Source: Ignavibacteria bacterium
GTDB taxonomy: Bacteria; Bacteroidota; Ignavibacteria; Kapaibacteriales; Kapaibacteriaceae
Assembly (NCBI GenBank): GCA_016707005.1
Contig: JADJIQ010000005.1
Coordinates: 248,001 to 312,000 of the forward strand
Direction of reading: 5' to 3'
DNA length: 64,000 nt
Part shown: piece by piece, positions 51,223 through 61,500 of the stretch
How the letters are laid out: every line of letters begins with the position of its first letter
How positions within the stretch are numbered: the first letter of the stretch is position 1
Made by a program: the position numbers and the translations under genes
The notes under the pieces: generated by a model
What the model saw: only the letters and a program-made list of their open reading frames with translations
Databases searched by the model: none
What the model was told of the DNA's origin: nothing

Positions 51223-52880
51223 AGGGAAGTGTTCTCGATCGATGTGAAACGAAACGGAAGATTACGAAGGATAAGGGGAATTCGTGCAGAGACCACGGCC
51301 AGAAGAGTAAGGATGAGTCCGAGGATCGGCATTGGATCTCCGAGAACAGCATACAACGTACGATCTCCACTTCGCTGCGCGGCGACCATAACAGCCCCCT
51401 GCGTCATTGGAGCAATGGCAGGATGCGGATCTTCCGACCCATCGGATCGAATGATACCACTTACTCCGGAGTTCGCACATCGGATCACATTCCTGCGTTG
51501 CTCGACAGCGCGCATGCGGGCAATGTCGTAGTGCTGCTCCGGTCCCCACGTGCCGTTATACCACGCGTCGTTTGTGATGACGCATAAGATGTCCGAACCA
51601 TTGTTCACGAGATCCCTGGCAACTTCGGGATAGATCGACTCGATACAAATGATCGTTCCGATCCGAGCGAGTGTATCACTCCCCTTTACCACAGGGAGTG
51701 GGAGTCTGGTCTGCCCCTTCCCCCATGCTGAGATACCTACGCCCCATTCTATCCACGACATGGCGAACGTGAGCTGATCCGCAAAGGGCAATCGTTCTGC
51801 AAATGGCGTCAACATCGACTTCCGATGGACCGGAACATCACTTTTGCCGGCGTTGATCATCATGGCCGCGTTGAAGGCGTCGAAGCGGACAGAAGGATCC
51901 ACGCGTGACTGTCTAGCAGAAGGAGGTGCTTGACCGGGTGCATAGATCATGATATCTGCATAGCCGGCCAGCAAGGAGATGGATGAGGTATCAACCCACT
52001 GCTGCAGAACATCCCATTCGGGCATGAACCGCGGGTCCCTGATGGTATAGGGTATCGACGTCTCACTCCACACAACGACGTCGGCCACTACGCCGCTGTT
52101 GCGCATCGAATCCGTTAACTGCTGATGCATCCGAACTTGAGCGCGGGTATCACCCCACTTATCCCATGGGTCCTCATTAGGCTGGATGATCATCACGCGT
52201 ACGTCGCTGGCTGCTCCAACGAGATCAGCAGCCTTCCAGACTCCAATTCCAAGCCACGAGGCCAGCACCAGACAGAGTGCAACAGCTTGGTAGACAACGG
52301 TTCGACCAACAACACGCTGAAGCGTGAGATAGACGATAGCCACATTCACGCATGCGATCAGAAAGCTCAGACCGTATACACCAACGGTGTCGGCGATCTG
52401 CGCGAACGGTGTATGGATGAGCGAATATCCCGTTGTAAGCCACGGGTACGAGGCATCCGTTTGCCCATGAAGCCACTCAAAACCAGCAATGGAAAGGGGC
52501 GCCATGAACAACATCCAGCCAGTACCAAGTCTGCGTCGAATGGAAGCCAAGGCAACGAATGGAAGCATCAGAAAGAACGGATGAAAGAGCCAAAGGGCAA
52601 TACCGCTTGCAAACAGATACGGATCGGTACGTTCTTGCCACGAGCATACCCACCAATTGGTGAGACCATGATAGATCACAAATGTGAGATAGAACCAAGC
52701 CACGATCTTCCATGAGCGTGTTGCCCGCCCATCATCAATGATGGCGAGGAGTAACGGAACGAAACCCAAGAAGGACAACACGCCGGCCAAACCAAAAGGA
52801 AGAACCTGCGGGAATGCAAGACCGAGGAGTGTACCGCTCAGGGCAGCTCGGACAAATGGAGCACGAAGGATGGATGACAT
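51219..52880 (-). CDS. lnt: Apolipoprotein N-acyltransferase
   Basis: Lnt adds the third acyl chain to lipoproteins in the inner membrane. The 553-aa protein has an N-terminal membrane domain with about eight spans (1-240) and a periplasmic nitrilase-like domain with the catalytic triad in order: Glu in VWSETSIPY, Lys in HRKSMLTPFAERLP and Cys in IICIESIYPEV. The start MSSILRAPF at 52880 is preferred over an upstream GTG because the latter lies inside the terminator hairpin and the promoter box sits 8 nt before this ATG. It heads an operon with the M16 pair, a membrane protein and the ECF sigma/anti-sigma genes. Confidence 0.92.
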   Translation of the reverse strand: MSSILRAPFVRAALSGTLLGLAFPQVLPFGLAGVLSFLGFVPLLLAIIDDGRATRSWKIVAWFYLTFVIYHGLTNWWVCSWQERTDPYLFASGIALWLFHPFFLMLPFVALASIRRRLGTGWMLFMAPLSIAGFEWLHGQTDASYPWLTTGYSLIHTPFAQIADTVGVYGLSFLIACVNVAIVYLTLQRVVGRTVVYQAVALCLVLASWLGIGVWKAADLVGAASDVRVMIIQPNEDPWDKWGDTRAQVRMHQQLTDSMRNSGVVADVVVWSETSIPYTIRDPRFMPEWDVLQQWVDTSSISLLAGYADIMIYAPGQAPPSARQSRVDPSVRFDAFNAAMMINAGKSDVPVHRKSMLTPFAERLPFADQLTFAMSWIEWGVGISAWGKGQTRLPLPVVKGSDTLARIGTIICIESIYPEVARDLVNNGSDILCVITNDAWYNGTWGPEQHYDIARMRAVEQRRNVIRCANSGVSGIIRSDGSEDPHPAIAPMTQGAVMVAAQRSGDRTLYAVLGDPMPILGLILTLLAVVSARIPLILRNLPFRFTSIENTSL

Positions 52881-52888
52881 GGCTGGCC

Positions 52889-52896
52889 CAAAACTA
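52889..52896 (-). promoter_or_regulatory. -7 promoter element TAGTTTTG of lnt
   Basis: CAAAACTA on the plus strand reads TAGTTTTG on the minus strand, an exact TAnnTTTG match, 8 nt before the lnt ATG. It directly follows the terminator hairpin of the upstream gene, so the lnt leader would be very short. Confidence 0.6.
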
Positions 52897-52898
52897 CG

Positions 52899-52932
52899 AA
52901 CCGCTCCTGCGCCATTGGGCACAGGAGCGGTT
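52899..52932 (-). terminator. Perfect 11-bp stem terminator after the giant T9SS gene
   Basis: AACCGCTCCTG and CAGGAGCGGTT pair perfectly around a 12-nt loop, 26 nt after the minus-strand T9SS protein stop. The following TCGTAGTTTT supplies a partial U-tract and simultaneously contains the lnt promoter box. Confidence 0.75.
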
Positions 52933-52958
52933 CGATGAACTGCAAAATCGAGGGCGAA

Positions 52959-55900
52959 TTACTTCGCGATCGTCACGTTCTTAGAGACGATCATGCCGTT
53001 GCTGCGAAGCACGAGTGTATATGCACCCGAAGCAAGCGTAGCAGCGTCGATCGAAGCCGTGTGTTGTCCGGCTGCAAGTGAAGCATTCACAAGTGTGAGT
53101 ACTTCTTGACCTGCCGTGTTCAAGAGAACAAGTTGAACTTGACCGGCAGATGTGAGCGAGAAGGAAACCTTCGCGTCATTGGCAACCGGGTTTGGCGATA
53201 CGTCTGCAAGGAGAAGACCAGTGCCTTCTTCGCCGATCGTAACGTTCACTTCTTGCGAAGCAGAACGAGCGCCATCCTTGTCAACTGCTGTCAAGCGATA
53301 GGCATATGTGCCTGCCGCAAGGTCAGCGTCCTTGATCGCATAATCACGACGGATGCTTGAGGTGCCCGAAGCCGGAACCGTGCTAACGGTAACGAAATCG
53401 GAACCGCTGATCGCATCGCCGGCCTTAGCACCGGAGACGGTTGCACGAGCCACATCGAAGTGGTCCGTGTTCTTCTCTGTCGCTGTCGACCAGAATACGT
53501 CTACATCATTTCCACGAGCCTTTGCATCGAACGACACGAGTTCAACAGGGACGAGACCGCCACCGTTGGATTCGAAGAAGTCGAAGATGCCGCGAACAAT
53601 GCGCTCAATACCAGTACGTACGCCTGAACGTGCAAAGTGACGCCAGTCTACGCCGAGATACACAGTGTTCGTTGTGATAGCAGCAGTAGCTGTACCCATG
53701 ATGGAGTCCACAGTGTTGCGGTCACCGGTACGATACGAATAAGCGATGTTCGCAATACCGGACGTAGTTGGATCCGAGTAGATGCGGATGAGTGCAGGAA
53801 GTGGTTCTGCGTCGTTCACAAAGCCAGTGCGGTTTACGAGATCCGAAGAACCGCGAGCGATAGCGCGACCTTCTACTCTGCGACCACTATAGGTTGATGG
53901 GAACGGTGTTCCAGGTGCTTGATTCGACGCACGAAGTACGCGCTGAACGAAGTTGATATCACTTGATACCGTTGCACCTGAGTGCTGTGCAGGGAACCCT
54001 TGACCTGAGATCGCAAGGTTCTTCTTGATACCCGGCTCACCGGATGCAACATAATTGCGGATATCATCACGTTCAGAACGTGTGAGTGCCGAGCGATCAT
54101 GTGACCAGAACATCGTGTGATACACCGTGTAGTCTACAGAACGTGTGGCCCATGCATTGCGCTCAAACACATCGAAGTCGAAACGATTATTCGATGGGTC
54201 GTTGCGGTATCCAAGGTCATTGAATGACTTCTGGAGACTGTCTGCGTTAAGACGTCCGGCAATGTCATTCTGCGTAGGAGTACCGGTCGAAATGACGTTG
54301 GCTGATCCACGAAGCGACAGGACCATCTTCTTCGTTGACTTGCGCAGGTAGAAGCGAACAACTTTCGAAAGCGTGTTGTTCGGGATGTACTCATCTGATG
54401 TTGTGGTTACTTCAATGCGATAGCGCGGAGTAACGTTGAGGCGCATTGAAACGAGACGAGAAGGAACATTATACCCAGGCATGCCGAAGTATACCTGCGG
54501 CGTCCAACCCGGGATGTTGAAGACGATGTCCTTCGATTGACCTGAGCCAAGTGCCGTCTTTACAACACGGTCAACAACTGGAGTTGTATTCCATGTAGGT
54601 ACTGCGGCACTCGAATTGTTCGAAGCAGCTGTTTCGAGATAGACTCGAACACGAATGTCAGAGTTGGTAGTTGCCAGTGCACCGTTGTTACGGATACGAG
54701 CAGTAACATCAACCGGAGCAACGGTCATGATGTACTCTGCGTCGTTCGTTACGCCCGTTGCATCTTGATAGGCACCCGGCTTGAGAATGTCGATCACTTC
54801 GAGGTCACTCACAAAGAGACGACCATCGAATTCATCGGCCCCGATGTCGTATCCGAGACCAGCTTGGCCACGAACATTGCCATCGATGTCTTGTGTAGTA
54901 CCTGGCAGACGCTCACCGCGGTTGTTCAAGATCGAACCAACCGGAGGTTGAGGTGTAACCTTCACGCGAAGTTGTTGATTTGGAGCAACTCCATTATACA
55001 CGAAGTCCGTTGTGAAGTTTCCGATCACAGAGTTGATGTCTTGACCTGTCCAGTTACGCCACTGAGCGATCGTTGAGAACTCTGTTTGTGAACCACCAGA
55101 AACGATTTCACTCGTAGCCGAGATCTCAATGACTCGGGCGATGCCTGCGTTTGGAGCATAGATGGCATTGCGATTCGAAACAAGTGCACCCGGTGCATCC
55201 GAAGGCAGGTACCATGTATTTACTCTTCCATTGCGGAAGATCGTTCCTTCGTAAAGGATCGCTGAATGCGTCAGTGAAGCAGCATTCGCATTGCCCATCA
55301 AGGCAACAGCGTTGTTCAGGATCTGTGGCGTATTAGCATTCTGAACACCAACACCGACAATTGCACCTGTTCCAACAATGTTGTCGTTGGAAAGCAGGAC
55401 GGTGTTATTCACAACCGAGTCTGCGAGTGTGAAGTACGTTGGAATGTTCGGCGTGATGAGCATAGTCAGTGGATCTGCTGATGCTGCTCGGCGCGTCCAG
55501 AGATGGATACCGGCCATATGTGTTGCAGCGGCAGCACGGGACAATCCCCAGATCGTATTGCTCGTTACATATGTGTGCTCAGGCTGGTTCGGGAAGCTTA
55601 CCGTTCCTGCTTGTGTGCGTGGACCAAATCCCTTGTTTGTGCTGTTGATCGACTGGAAGTCATTGCGAGCTTGCTCAACAACGATACCACGCGTCCAAGC
55701 ATTACCGCGAACGCCGCTGATCTCATTTCTCGAGATGAGAAGGTTCATGTTGTTGTACCGCTGCTCACCGCCGGCAATGATACCGGCAACATCCGCTTCT
55801 GTACCGCCAGTGACGGCGCCAACATTATAGATGCGGTTCGCAACGATCTTCACACCGTCTTCGTAGGCGGCAAAGATACCGGCACGACGGACGTTGAAGA

Positions 55901-56786
55901 TCAAGTTGTTCGAGATCTCGGTTCCAAGATTGTAGAATGGACGGAAGTCGTTCACACCGGCCTTGATGAGCGGTCCGATACCGATCGAAACGATACCGTA
56001 TCCAAATCCGCTGATCTCGTTGTTCATGAACCTGTTGTTCGTATTGATCAACGTATCAAGGTTTCCGAGGTTGTCAGGGTTGATGGTATCACGCTGCGTG
56101 ATACCAGCCGTGAAGCTGATGTTTGTATTCCGTGTATTGCTTTCGAAACGGAACTGGTTCGAACCAGAGTTGAACTGCACTTGCGGGAGTGATGATGCAT
56201 AGGATGGTGTTACACCATCTGCATTACCTACGATACAGTTCTTGATCTGAATATTCGAGGATCCAGAAGAGAGGTAGAACACCGAAGTGAACGGCGATGG
56301 GAAGCTCGGAGTAGACGTCTTACGCATCGTGAACTTCAACGACCGCTGAGCTCCACCATCGAATGTGATGTACCCTGCGGAGTTTGCATTCTGAGCATTG
56401 CCGAAGTAGGTCTGACGCTGGACTGCATTCAGATTTGAAGGGGCAATGTTCTGGCCTAACAAGACACCGATGCCAGACTCTGTAACGAAGTTGATCGTAA
56501 CTGCGGCCTTGTTGATCGAGCGCTCGAGGCTTGTCTTAAACGTGATCGTGTTTGTGGCGCTTACCCCGATGATCCTCGATGAGAGATCCATGGCTGGCGT
56601 GTTGATTCCAAGCTTTGTTTGCGTATACGATGCGTCCGTGAATTCAAACGTTACCGCACCGCTTACACCCCTTGATATAGAGGTCATCCAACGCTGCATC
56701 GATCGTGAGATAGTTGCGAGGACCTGGCTTTGTAACGCCGATCGTGTACACGCCGGCGAGGTTTGCGTTGATCGTGCGATCAACAC
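52959..56786 (-). CDS. Giant T9SS beta-helix protein, C-terminal part (after frameshifts)
   Basis: This frame encodes most of an exported protein that would be about 1825 aa if two extra bases were removed. Natural in-frame sequence begins near GVSGAVTFEFTDASY; the first 35 or so residues are out-of-frame artefact. The body has parallel beta-helix character (NNLIFNVRRAGIFAAYEDG, ISRNEISGVRGNAW), an alpha/beta segment (about 880-1090), and a type A T9SS sorting tail (ADVSPNPVANDAKVSFSL...SGAYTLVLRSNGMIVSK). The tail predicts export across the outer membrane and cell-surface attachment. Function is unknown; an adhesin or cell-surface fibre is plausible. Confidence 0.85.
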   Translation of the reverse strand: MLIARSTQTSPACTRSALQSQVLATISRSMQRWMTSISRGVSGAVTFEFTDASYTQTKLGINTPAMDLSSRIIGVSATNTITFKTSLERSINKAAVTINFVTESGIGVLLGQNIAPSNLNAVQRQTYFGNAQNANSAGYITFDGGAQRSLKFTMRKTSTPSFPSPFTSVFYLSSGSSNIQIKNCIVGNADGVTPSYASSLPQVQFNSGSNQFRFESNTRNTNISFTAGITQRDTINPDNLGNLDTLINTNNRFMNNEISGFGYGIVSIGIGPLIKAGVNDFRPFYNLGTEISNNLIFNVRRAGIFAAYEDGVKIVANRIYNVGAVTGGTEADVAGIIAGGEQRYNNMNLLISRNEISGVRGNAWTRGIVVEQARNDFQSINSTNKGFGPRTQAGTVSFPNQPEHTYVTSNTIWGLSRAAAATHMAGIHLWTRRAASADPLTMLITPNIPTYFTLADSVVNNTVLLSNDNIVGTGAIVGVGVQNANTPQILNNAVALMGNANAASLTHSAILYEGTIFRNGRVNTWYLPSDAPGALVSNRNAIYAPNAGIARVIEISATSEIVSGGSQTEFSTIAQWRNWTGQDINSVIGNFTTDFVYNGVAPNQQLRVKVTPQPPVGSILNNRGERLPGTTQDIDGNVRGQAGLGYDIGADEFDGRLFVSDLEVIDILKPGAYQDATGVTNDAEYIMTVAPVDVTARIRNNGALATTNSDIRVRVYLETAASNNSSAAVPTWNTTPVVDRVVKTALGSGQSKDIVFNIPGWTPQVYFGMPGYNVPSRLVSMRLNVTPRYRIEVTTTSDEYIPNNTLSKVVRFYLRKSTKKMVLSLRGSANVISTGTPTQNDIAGRLNADSLQKSFNDLGYRNDPSNNRFDFDVFERNAWATRSVDYTVYHTMFWSHDRSALTRSERDDIRNYVASGEPGIKKNLAISGQGFPAQHSGATVSSDINFVQRVLRASNQAPGTPFPSTYSGRRVEGRAIARGSSDLVNRTGFVNDAEPLPALIRIYSDPTTSGIANIAYSYRTGDRNTVDSIMGTATAAITTNTVYLGVDWRHFARSGVRTGIERIVRGIFDFFESNGGGLVPVELVSFDAKARGNDVDVFWSTATEKNTDHFDVARATVSGAKAGDAISGSDFVTVSTVPASGTSSIRRDYAIKDADLAAGTYAYRLTAVDKDGARSASQEVNVTIGEEGTGLLLADVSPNPVANDAKVSFSLTSAGQVQLVLLNTAGQEVLTLVNASLAAGQHTASIDAATLASGAYTLVLRSNGMIVSKNVTIAK

Positions 56787-57051
56787 AGATCTCGTTGTTC
56801 GTAGTTACAGGATCTCCCGGATATTCAACACGGAAGCAGAAGCGATAATCGCCACCGTCTGTTGGCGTGAATGCAGGGAATGTGTAGATGGCTTTATTGA
56901 ACTGTCCGGCACCAATATCCGCCACGATACCTGTTTGATTGTACACAACAATATTGTTGTCGCGTGATGATGAGGCGAACAGGAACATTGGAGAGATCCT
57001 GAATACCATTATTCTCAAAGACCGCTTCTGGACGCATCGGACGGTTTGCAT
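56644..57051 (-). CDS. Middle fragment of the giant T9SS protein (between two frameshifts)
   Basis: Only residues about SSRDNNIVVYNQTG through AALDDLYIKG are likely natural. They link the upstream GEVED-domain part to the downstream beta-helix part. The fragment contains FAFTPTDGG-like Ig strands (IYTFPAFTPTDGGDYRFCFRVEY). It leaves frame at a G4 tract (plus-strand C4 at 56668-56671), where deleting one base joins KG to VSGAVTF. The ATG at 57051 is not a credible start. Confidence 0.6.
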   Translation of the reverse strand: MQTVRCVQKRSLRIMVFRISPMFLFASSSRDNNIVVYNQTGIVADIGAGQFNKAIYTFPAFTPTDGGDYRFCFRVEYPGDPVTTNNEICVDRTINANLAGVYTIGVTKPGPRNYLTIDAALDDLYIKGCKRCGNV

Positions 57052-58438
57052 AGAGTGCAGGCGTTGTAGCCGGTACTGTTACCGAGCTAACGGCTGGCTC
57101 TTCGTTGTAGCCAACTTCAAAGATGAAATCTGGCTGGCCCGGGCGTGGGAGACAGTCATTGAAGGAAGTCTGATCCGGAAACGGAGTAATGAGCTGCGTG
57201 CAAATCTGTGCCTTATACAAACCAACTTGATGGCCTGTGCCCGTTGGAATGAAGCTTTGGAATGCCTGCGTAAGACGCGCCGAACCTGGGATAGCTTCGT
57301 CGAGTTGGACGGTATCGAGGAAGACGAGATTGCCCGATGGGCCCGTGATGCGTGCAATTCCGCGGAAGGACTTCACTGTATCCAAGCCTGAATTCTGGAA
57401 GATCGCTTCAACAGGAATTGGAGTGGTGTTAGGATACTTGTACTTCCGTGGTGCTTCGTTCGTTTGTGGCGAACGGATCTGTCTTGTAGACATGTCTCTG
57501 TTCACAGCTATCGTAAAGGCTTTGGCATAGATGTTTGAACATGCCGAAGCTCCGCCAACAGATTCTACCAACAACGTGTATTCGCCGCCAACGGCTGTTG
57601 TGGTATTCAACGCAGCACCTGAACCGGCCAAAGGGCCGGAGGCCGACGATGGAGACGAAATAAAGCTTACAGGGAATGTACCACTGGAAGGGCCGGTTGC
57701 AGTCCAGTCCGCGCGATACACGGTATCTGTGAGTGGCAGCGGTCCAAAGATCCGGTACTTGATCGTAAAGTTCTGGCCTGCACGTCCGGCACGAAGCGTC
57801 ATGCTTGGCTTTGGGCGCTGTGGAGTTGCACCATCATATATGTTGCCACGAGGCAAAATTGCCGAACTGTCCGGAGTGTCATTCGGGAACGACGAAACGA
57901 AATCGCCGATGATCTCAATGTCATAGTCTTCAACTTCACCTTGAACAAAACCAGGGAACACACACGGATCCTGGGGGCAAGTGCCTGCTTGTGTCATGAA
58001 GAACAAGCGAAGACGTGTAACTCCCGTCCGGGCACTACATGGAATTCTGAGCGTTGTTGTAAACAGGTAGTTACCAAAGACGTAGTCAGCAGAGCAGTGC
58101 AAACGCTCGTCCGTTGTGAAGATGCCGTCTTGGTCGAGGTCAATCCAGATCGAATATGCTTTTTGGCCAAAAGCGTTTGTTTGAATCTGAACGGGAATAT
58201 CTGTATTCCGAGCTCCCTGAAGAGTGGCTCCCGTGTAGTATTCATAACCACTCTGGTTTGCATAATCCGTACCCGGAGAGCTTCGCGAGAAGGATCCGAA
58301 GGCAAAGAACGTGATGCCTTGTCCCCAGAAACCAGGCATGAGCTGCGGTTTACAGTACTGCGCCTGGGCTTCTGTAGAGAAGCTCAGTAGACCGACTATA
58401 ACAACGAGCCCCAAGAGAAAGGAGTAGATCCTCTTCAT
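56894..58438 (-). CDS. Giant T9SS protein, N-terminal part with GEVED domain
   Basis: A signal peptide (FLLGLVVIVGLLSFSTEAQA) precedes a domain with IWIDLDQDGIFTTDERL, RLRLFFMTQAGTCPQDPC and GFVQGEVEDYDIEI, the GEVED signature common in FCB surface proteins that carry T9SS tails. Further Ig-like segments follow to about residue 490 (VFENNGIQDLSNVPVRLII). The final 20 residues of this frame (QQYCCVQSN...) are out of frame: one extra base around 56961-56975 breaks the natural continuation. It starts at ATG 58438, with the 138-nt intergenic region upstream carrying a dyad and no TAnnTTTG match. Confidence 0.85.
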   Translation of the reverse strand: MKRIYSFLLGLVVIVGLLSFSTEAQAQYCKPQLMPGFWGQGITFFAFGSFSRSSPGTDYANQSGYEYYTGATLQGARNTDIPVQIQTNAFGQKAYSIWIDLDQDGIFTTDERLHCSADYVFGNYLFTTTLRIPCSARTGVTRLRLFFMTQAGTCPQDPCVFPGFVQGEVEDYDIEIIGDFVSSFPNDTPDSSAILPRGNIYDGATPQRPKPSMTLRAGRAGQNFTIKYRIFGPLPLTDTVYRADWTATGPSSGTFPVSFISSPSSASGPLAGSGAALNTTTAVGGEYTLLVESVGGASACSNIYAKAFTIAVNRDMSTRQIRSPQTNEAPRKYKYPNTTPIPVEAIFQNSGLDTVKSFRGIARITGPSGNLVFLDTVQLDEAIPGSARLTQAFQSFIPTGTGHQVGLYKAQICTQLITPFPDQTSFNDCLPRPGQPDFIFEVGYNEEPAVSSVTVPATTPALYANRPMRPEAVFENNGIQDLSNVPVRLIITRQQYCCVQSNRYRGGYWCRTVQ

Positions 58439-58530
58439 AGGTGTACCACCAGAATGTTGAAATTATACGTGCAATTCGTTTGTAGAGTCATGCGCAAACA
58501 GCCGAGCCGAGACCTGAGGGGTCCCAACCA

Positions 58531-58555
58531 TGAATGTTTAAAATATACACATTCA
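58531..58555. repeat. AT-rich inverted repeat TGAATGT-n11-ACATTCA
   Basis: A 7-bp perfect dyad with an AT-rich 11-nt loop lies in the 138-nt intergenic region between the VCBS protein stop and the T9SS protein start (both minus strand). It may be a regulator site or a weak terminator; nothing else was recognised in this region. Confidence 0.4.
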
Positions 58556-58576
58556 CCATACTGTACAACCCAATAC

Positions 58577-61500
58577 CTAGGGTTTTGTGACAGATGCGGT
58601 CCCAGTTTTTTTTGAGCCGAGGTATGTCGTCATGCTCGTAGCCCCGGGAGGAACCAACATATTACAGCTCGTCTGACTTCGATAGCCGGAACCGCAGTAC
58701 ACTTCGGTGCGACGTTGGCCGCCCCCTACTGAGAATAGGGCGGAACTGACCTTCATCGGATTAACCTTCTGGACGCGAAGTCCTTCTGCCATAGGGAGAT
58801 ACGTCATTGCCTCCCGACTATTCACGGCAGAGATCAACACGAGTGGCGTGGTCTTAGAACCGGGATTCCGAACGCTTACAAGACCCCTAGTATCGAATTG
58901 GGTGATGAACCCGGATTCGGGGAGGGTAAGGGGCTCAAATTGTCCGTCTCCCTTGCCATACATGACCAGTCCTTTTCCTGCATCGTAGCGCACTACGTCA
59001 TCTTCCGCTCCGTAGATATTGCCGGAGATAACAAGGTCGATCCACGCATCTCCATTGAGATCAAGGGCTTCGATGCCTAGGACGGGCGAGATCTGGGCAA
59101 TGGCCGGCAACGGACGCAGGGTGAAATGCCCCCTACCGTCATTGATCATTACCATGGATTCCATCATAACAGCTGCCCTGTGGAAGCAGGTATCGAGCAT
59201 CTGTTTATCAACCACCTGCTCCACGGAAGCCATGGCGAAGTCAATGAATTCATTGAACTTACGGTTCAGCGTGGGCATTTGGGCAAACACCTTGCCACGG
59301 TCGCGTATGATATGTCTCTTTCCTCGGAACCACCACGTAATGAGTGGGTCAATACTCCCGTTCTCATCAAAATCGGCGGCAAAGATCTCGATCGGTGTGT
59401 CCGTACCTGGCTGATATCGGGAATTGAGCCCGAGGTTTCCCGCCACATAGTCCATATCGCCATCATTATCTACATCGGCGCCCATCAAGCTGTACCACCA
59501 GCCCGTCGTCTTCTCTAGACCCGAGGCTGCGGTGACGTTTTCGAACCGTGAACCGGTGTTTCGGAAGATGGTAAGGGGCATCCACTCGCCGTTCAGGAGG
59601 AGATCAAAGCGTCCGTCGCTATCAATGTCTGACCACAAGGCGGAACGAATAATGCCGATCCGGGCGACATCTGGGATCACTGTTGAAGTGACATCGGTGA
59701 AGAGCCCCTTCCCATTGTTGGAAAGGAGGTAGCTCTGTGATGCGTATGGATATCGGTCTGTCTCTACCCCGCCACCGATGAAGACATCGAAGTCACCGTC
59801 CCCGTCATAGTCACACGCGTTGATGGTGGTAGCGTTGGTACTGATCTGCGGTACACCGGTGAGCTGACGTGTGAGAATGCCCTTACCGTTATTGATGTAG
59901 ACCCGGAGTCCACGTTCTACATCTTCTTCCGCGAATTCCGGACCGCCCCCTGCCACAAGGAGATCTCGATCACCATCGTTGTCGATGTCCACGAGAACCA
60001 TTGCTTGTGTTTCATAGGTGGTATCAACTCCATCGAGACCGGAATTGGAGCGAACAAAGGAACCCGGTGTTTTCTGCAGGAATGTTGCAATGCTGCGACC
60101 AAGACGGTCGCCGAACAACACGTCATCCAGACCATCACCATCTACATCTCCAACAGCAACGGCCGGACCGCCCCAGGATACTCGCGTTGGCATGATGCGA
60201 TAACGCTTGAAGTCGTCGAAGTAATTTTCCGTGTGTTTGAAGGCGAGTCCACTTGTTGAGGTTGCATCAACAAACACTGGTTTGTGATTCTCTGGCGATT
60301 GGAACATCGACATCGCAGCGGGCTCGGCATTTGCACGATCGAGGGCAACGGTAGAGTTCACCGGCTGTTGCAGAAGGATCTGTACCGGACCATCCGGCCA
60401 TTGGACGATGATGGAATCGATGATGGTTGCAGCGCCAAGTCCGATAGACATCTTGTCGTCCATTCGAGACTGATATCCGCGCACGAGGTAGTGTTCTCGG
60501 TAGTAGGAACGTCCATCGGCAACAACATGTACCTTGGCACCTAGACCGCCAGTGTTGCCGTTGGAACCCTTGAATGTGAGGCAAACAAAGGCTCCGCGTT
60601 GTTGTTCGACAGCGTTGTTACGATAGACAAAGGCAACCGTGTCCATATTGGCTGCTATCAGATCGAGGTCCCCATCGCCATCAAGATCTCCGTAGGCGGC
60701 ACCAAAAGTTGTGCTTGTGTCTGCTACGCCCCATTCCCTTGCTACATCTGTGAACTCGAGATTGCCTTGTTGGCGGAACATGCAATTGGGTTCAGTGAGG
60801 AAACCTAGTTTGGGCACAATGCCTTGTTGCCGCAAATTCAAGTTATAGATATAGTCCTGATTGGAAAGATCCGACGTGTATCCGTTACCGATATAGACAT
60901 CGGCAAGTCCGTCAAGGTCAAAATCGTTTATGAGGCAGGCCCAGCTCCAGTCAGTAGCTGCCATGCCTGTCATGTACCCAATGTCTGAGAACTGGTTATA
61001 ACCACGGTTGAGCTGAACCATATTCCGAGAGACTTGATTTGAGTCGTACGTCGGATTATGAATAGACATATCTCCGTTGCTACCAGCGTTGAGAATGCGT
61101 CGGAAATGATTTGACGGCAACATGTCTGTGGTGACGATGTCCGGCAGTCCGTCTCCATTGAGGTCTGCAATATCACTTCCCATGCTAAAAACGGAAGCAC
61201 GCCGTGTCATACGATTCATGCTCTCGGCAAACGTACCATCTCCGTTATTGAGATAAATCAAATCCGACGAGTTAAAATCATTAGCTACGTAGATATCGGG
61301 GAGTCCATCAAGGTTAATATCCGACACCGTTGCTGAAAGCCCCATACCATCGTCATTGATCCAAGCTTCATACGAAACATCTCGGAAGCGACCATCTCCG
61401 AGATTCTTATAAAGCTTGTCCCTATTCCCGGAATGTCTGAGTTCTGTAGCCGAGAATTCATTCAACTTCCGTACCTGATCAGCAGTCATGGATTCCCGTT

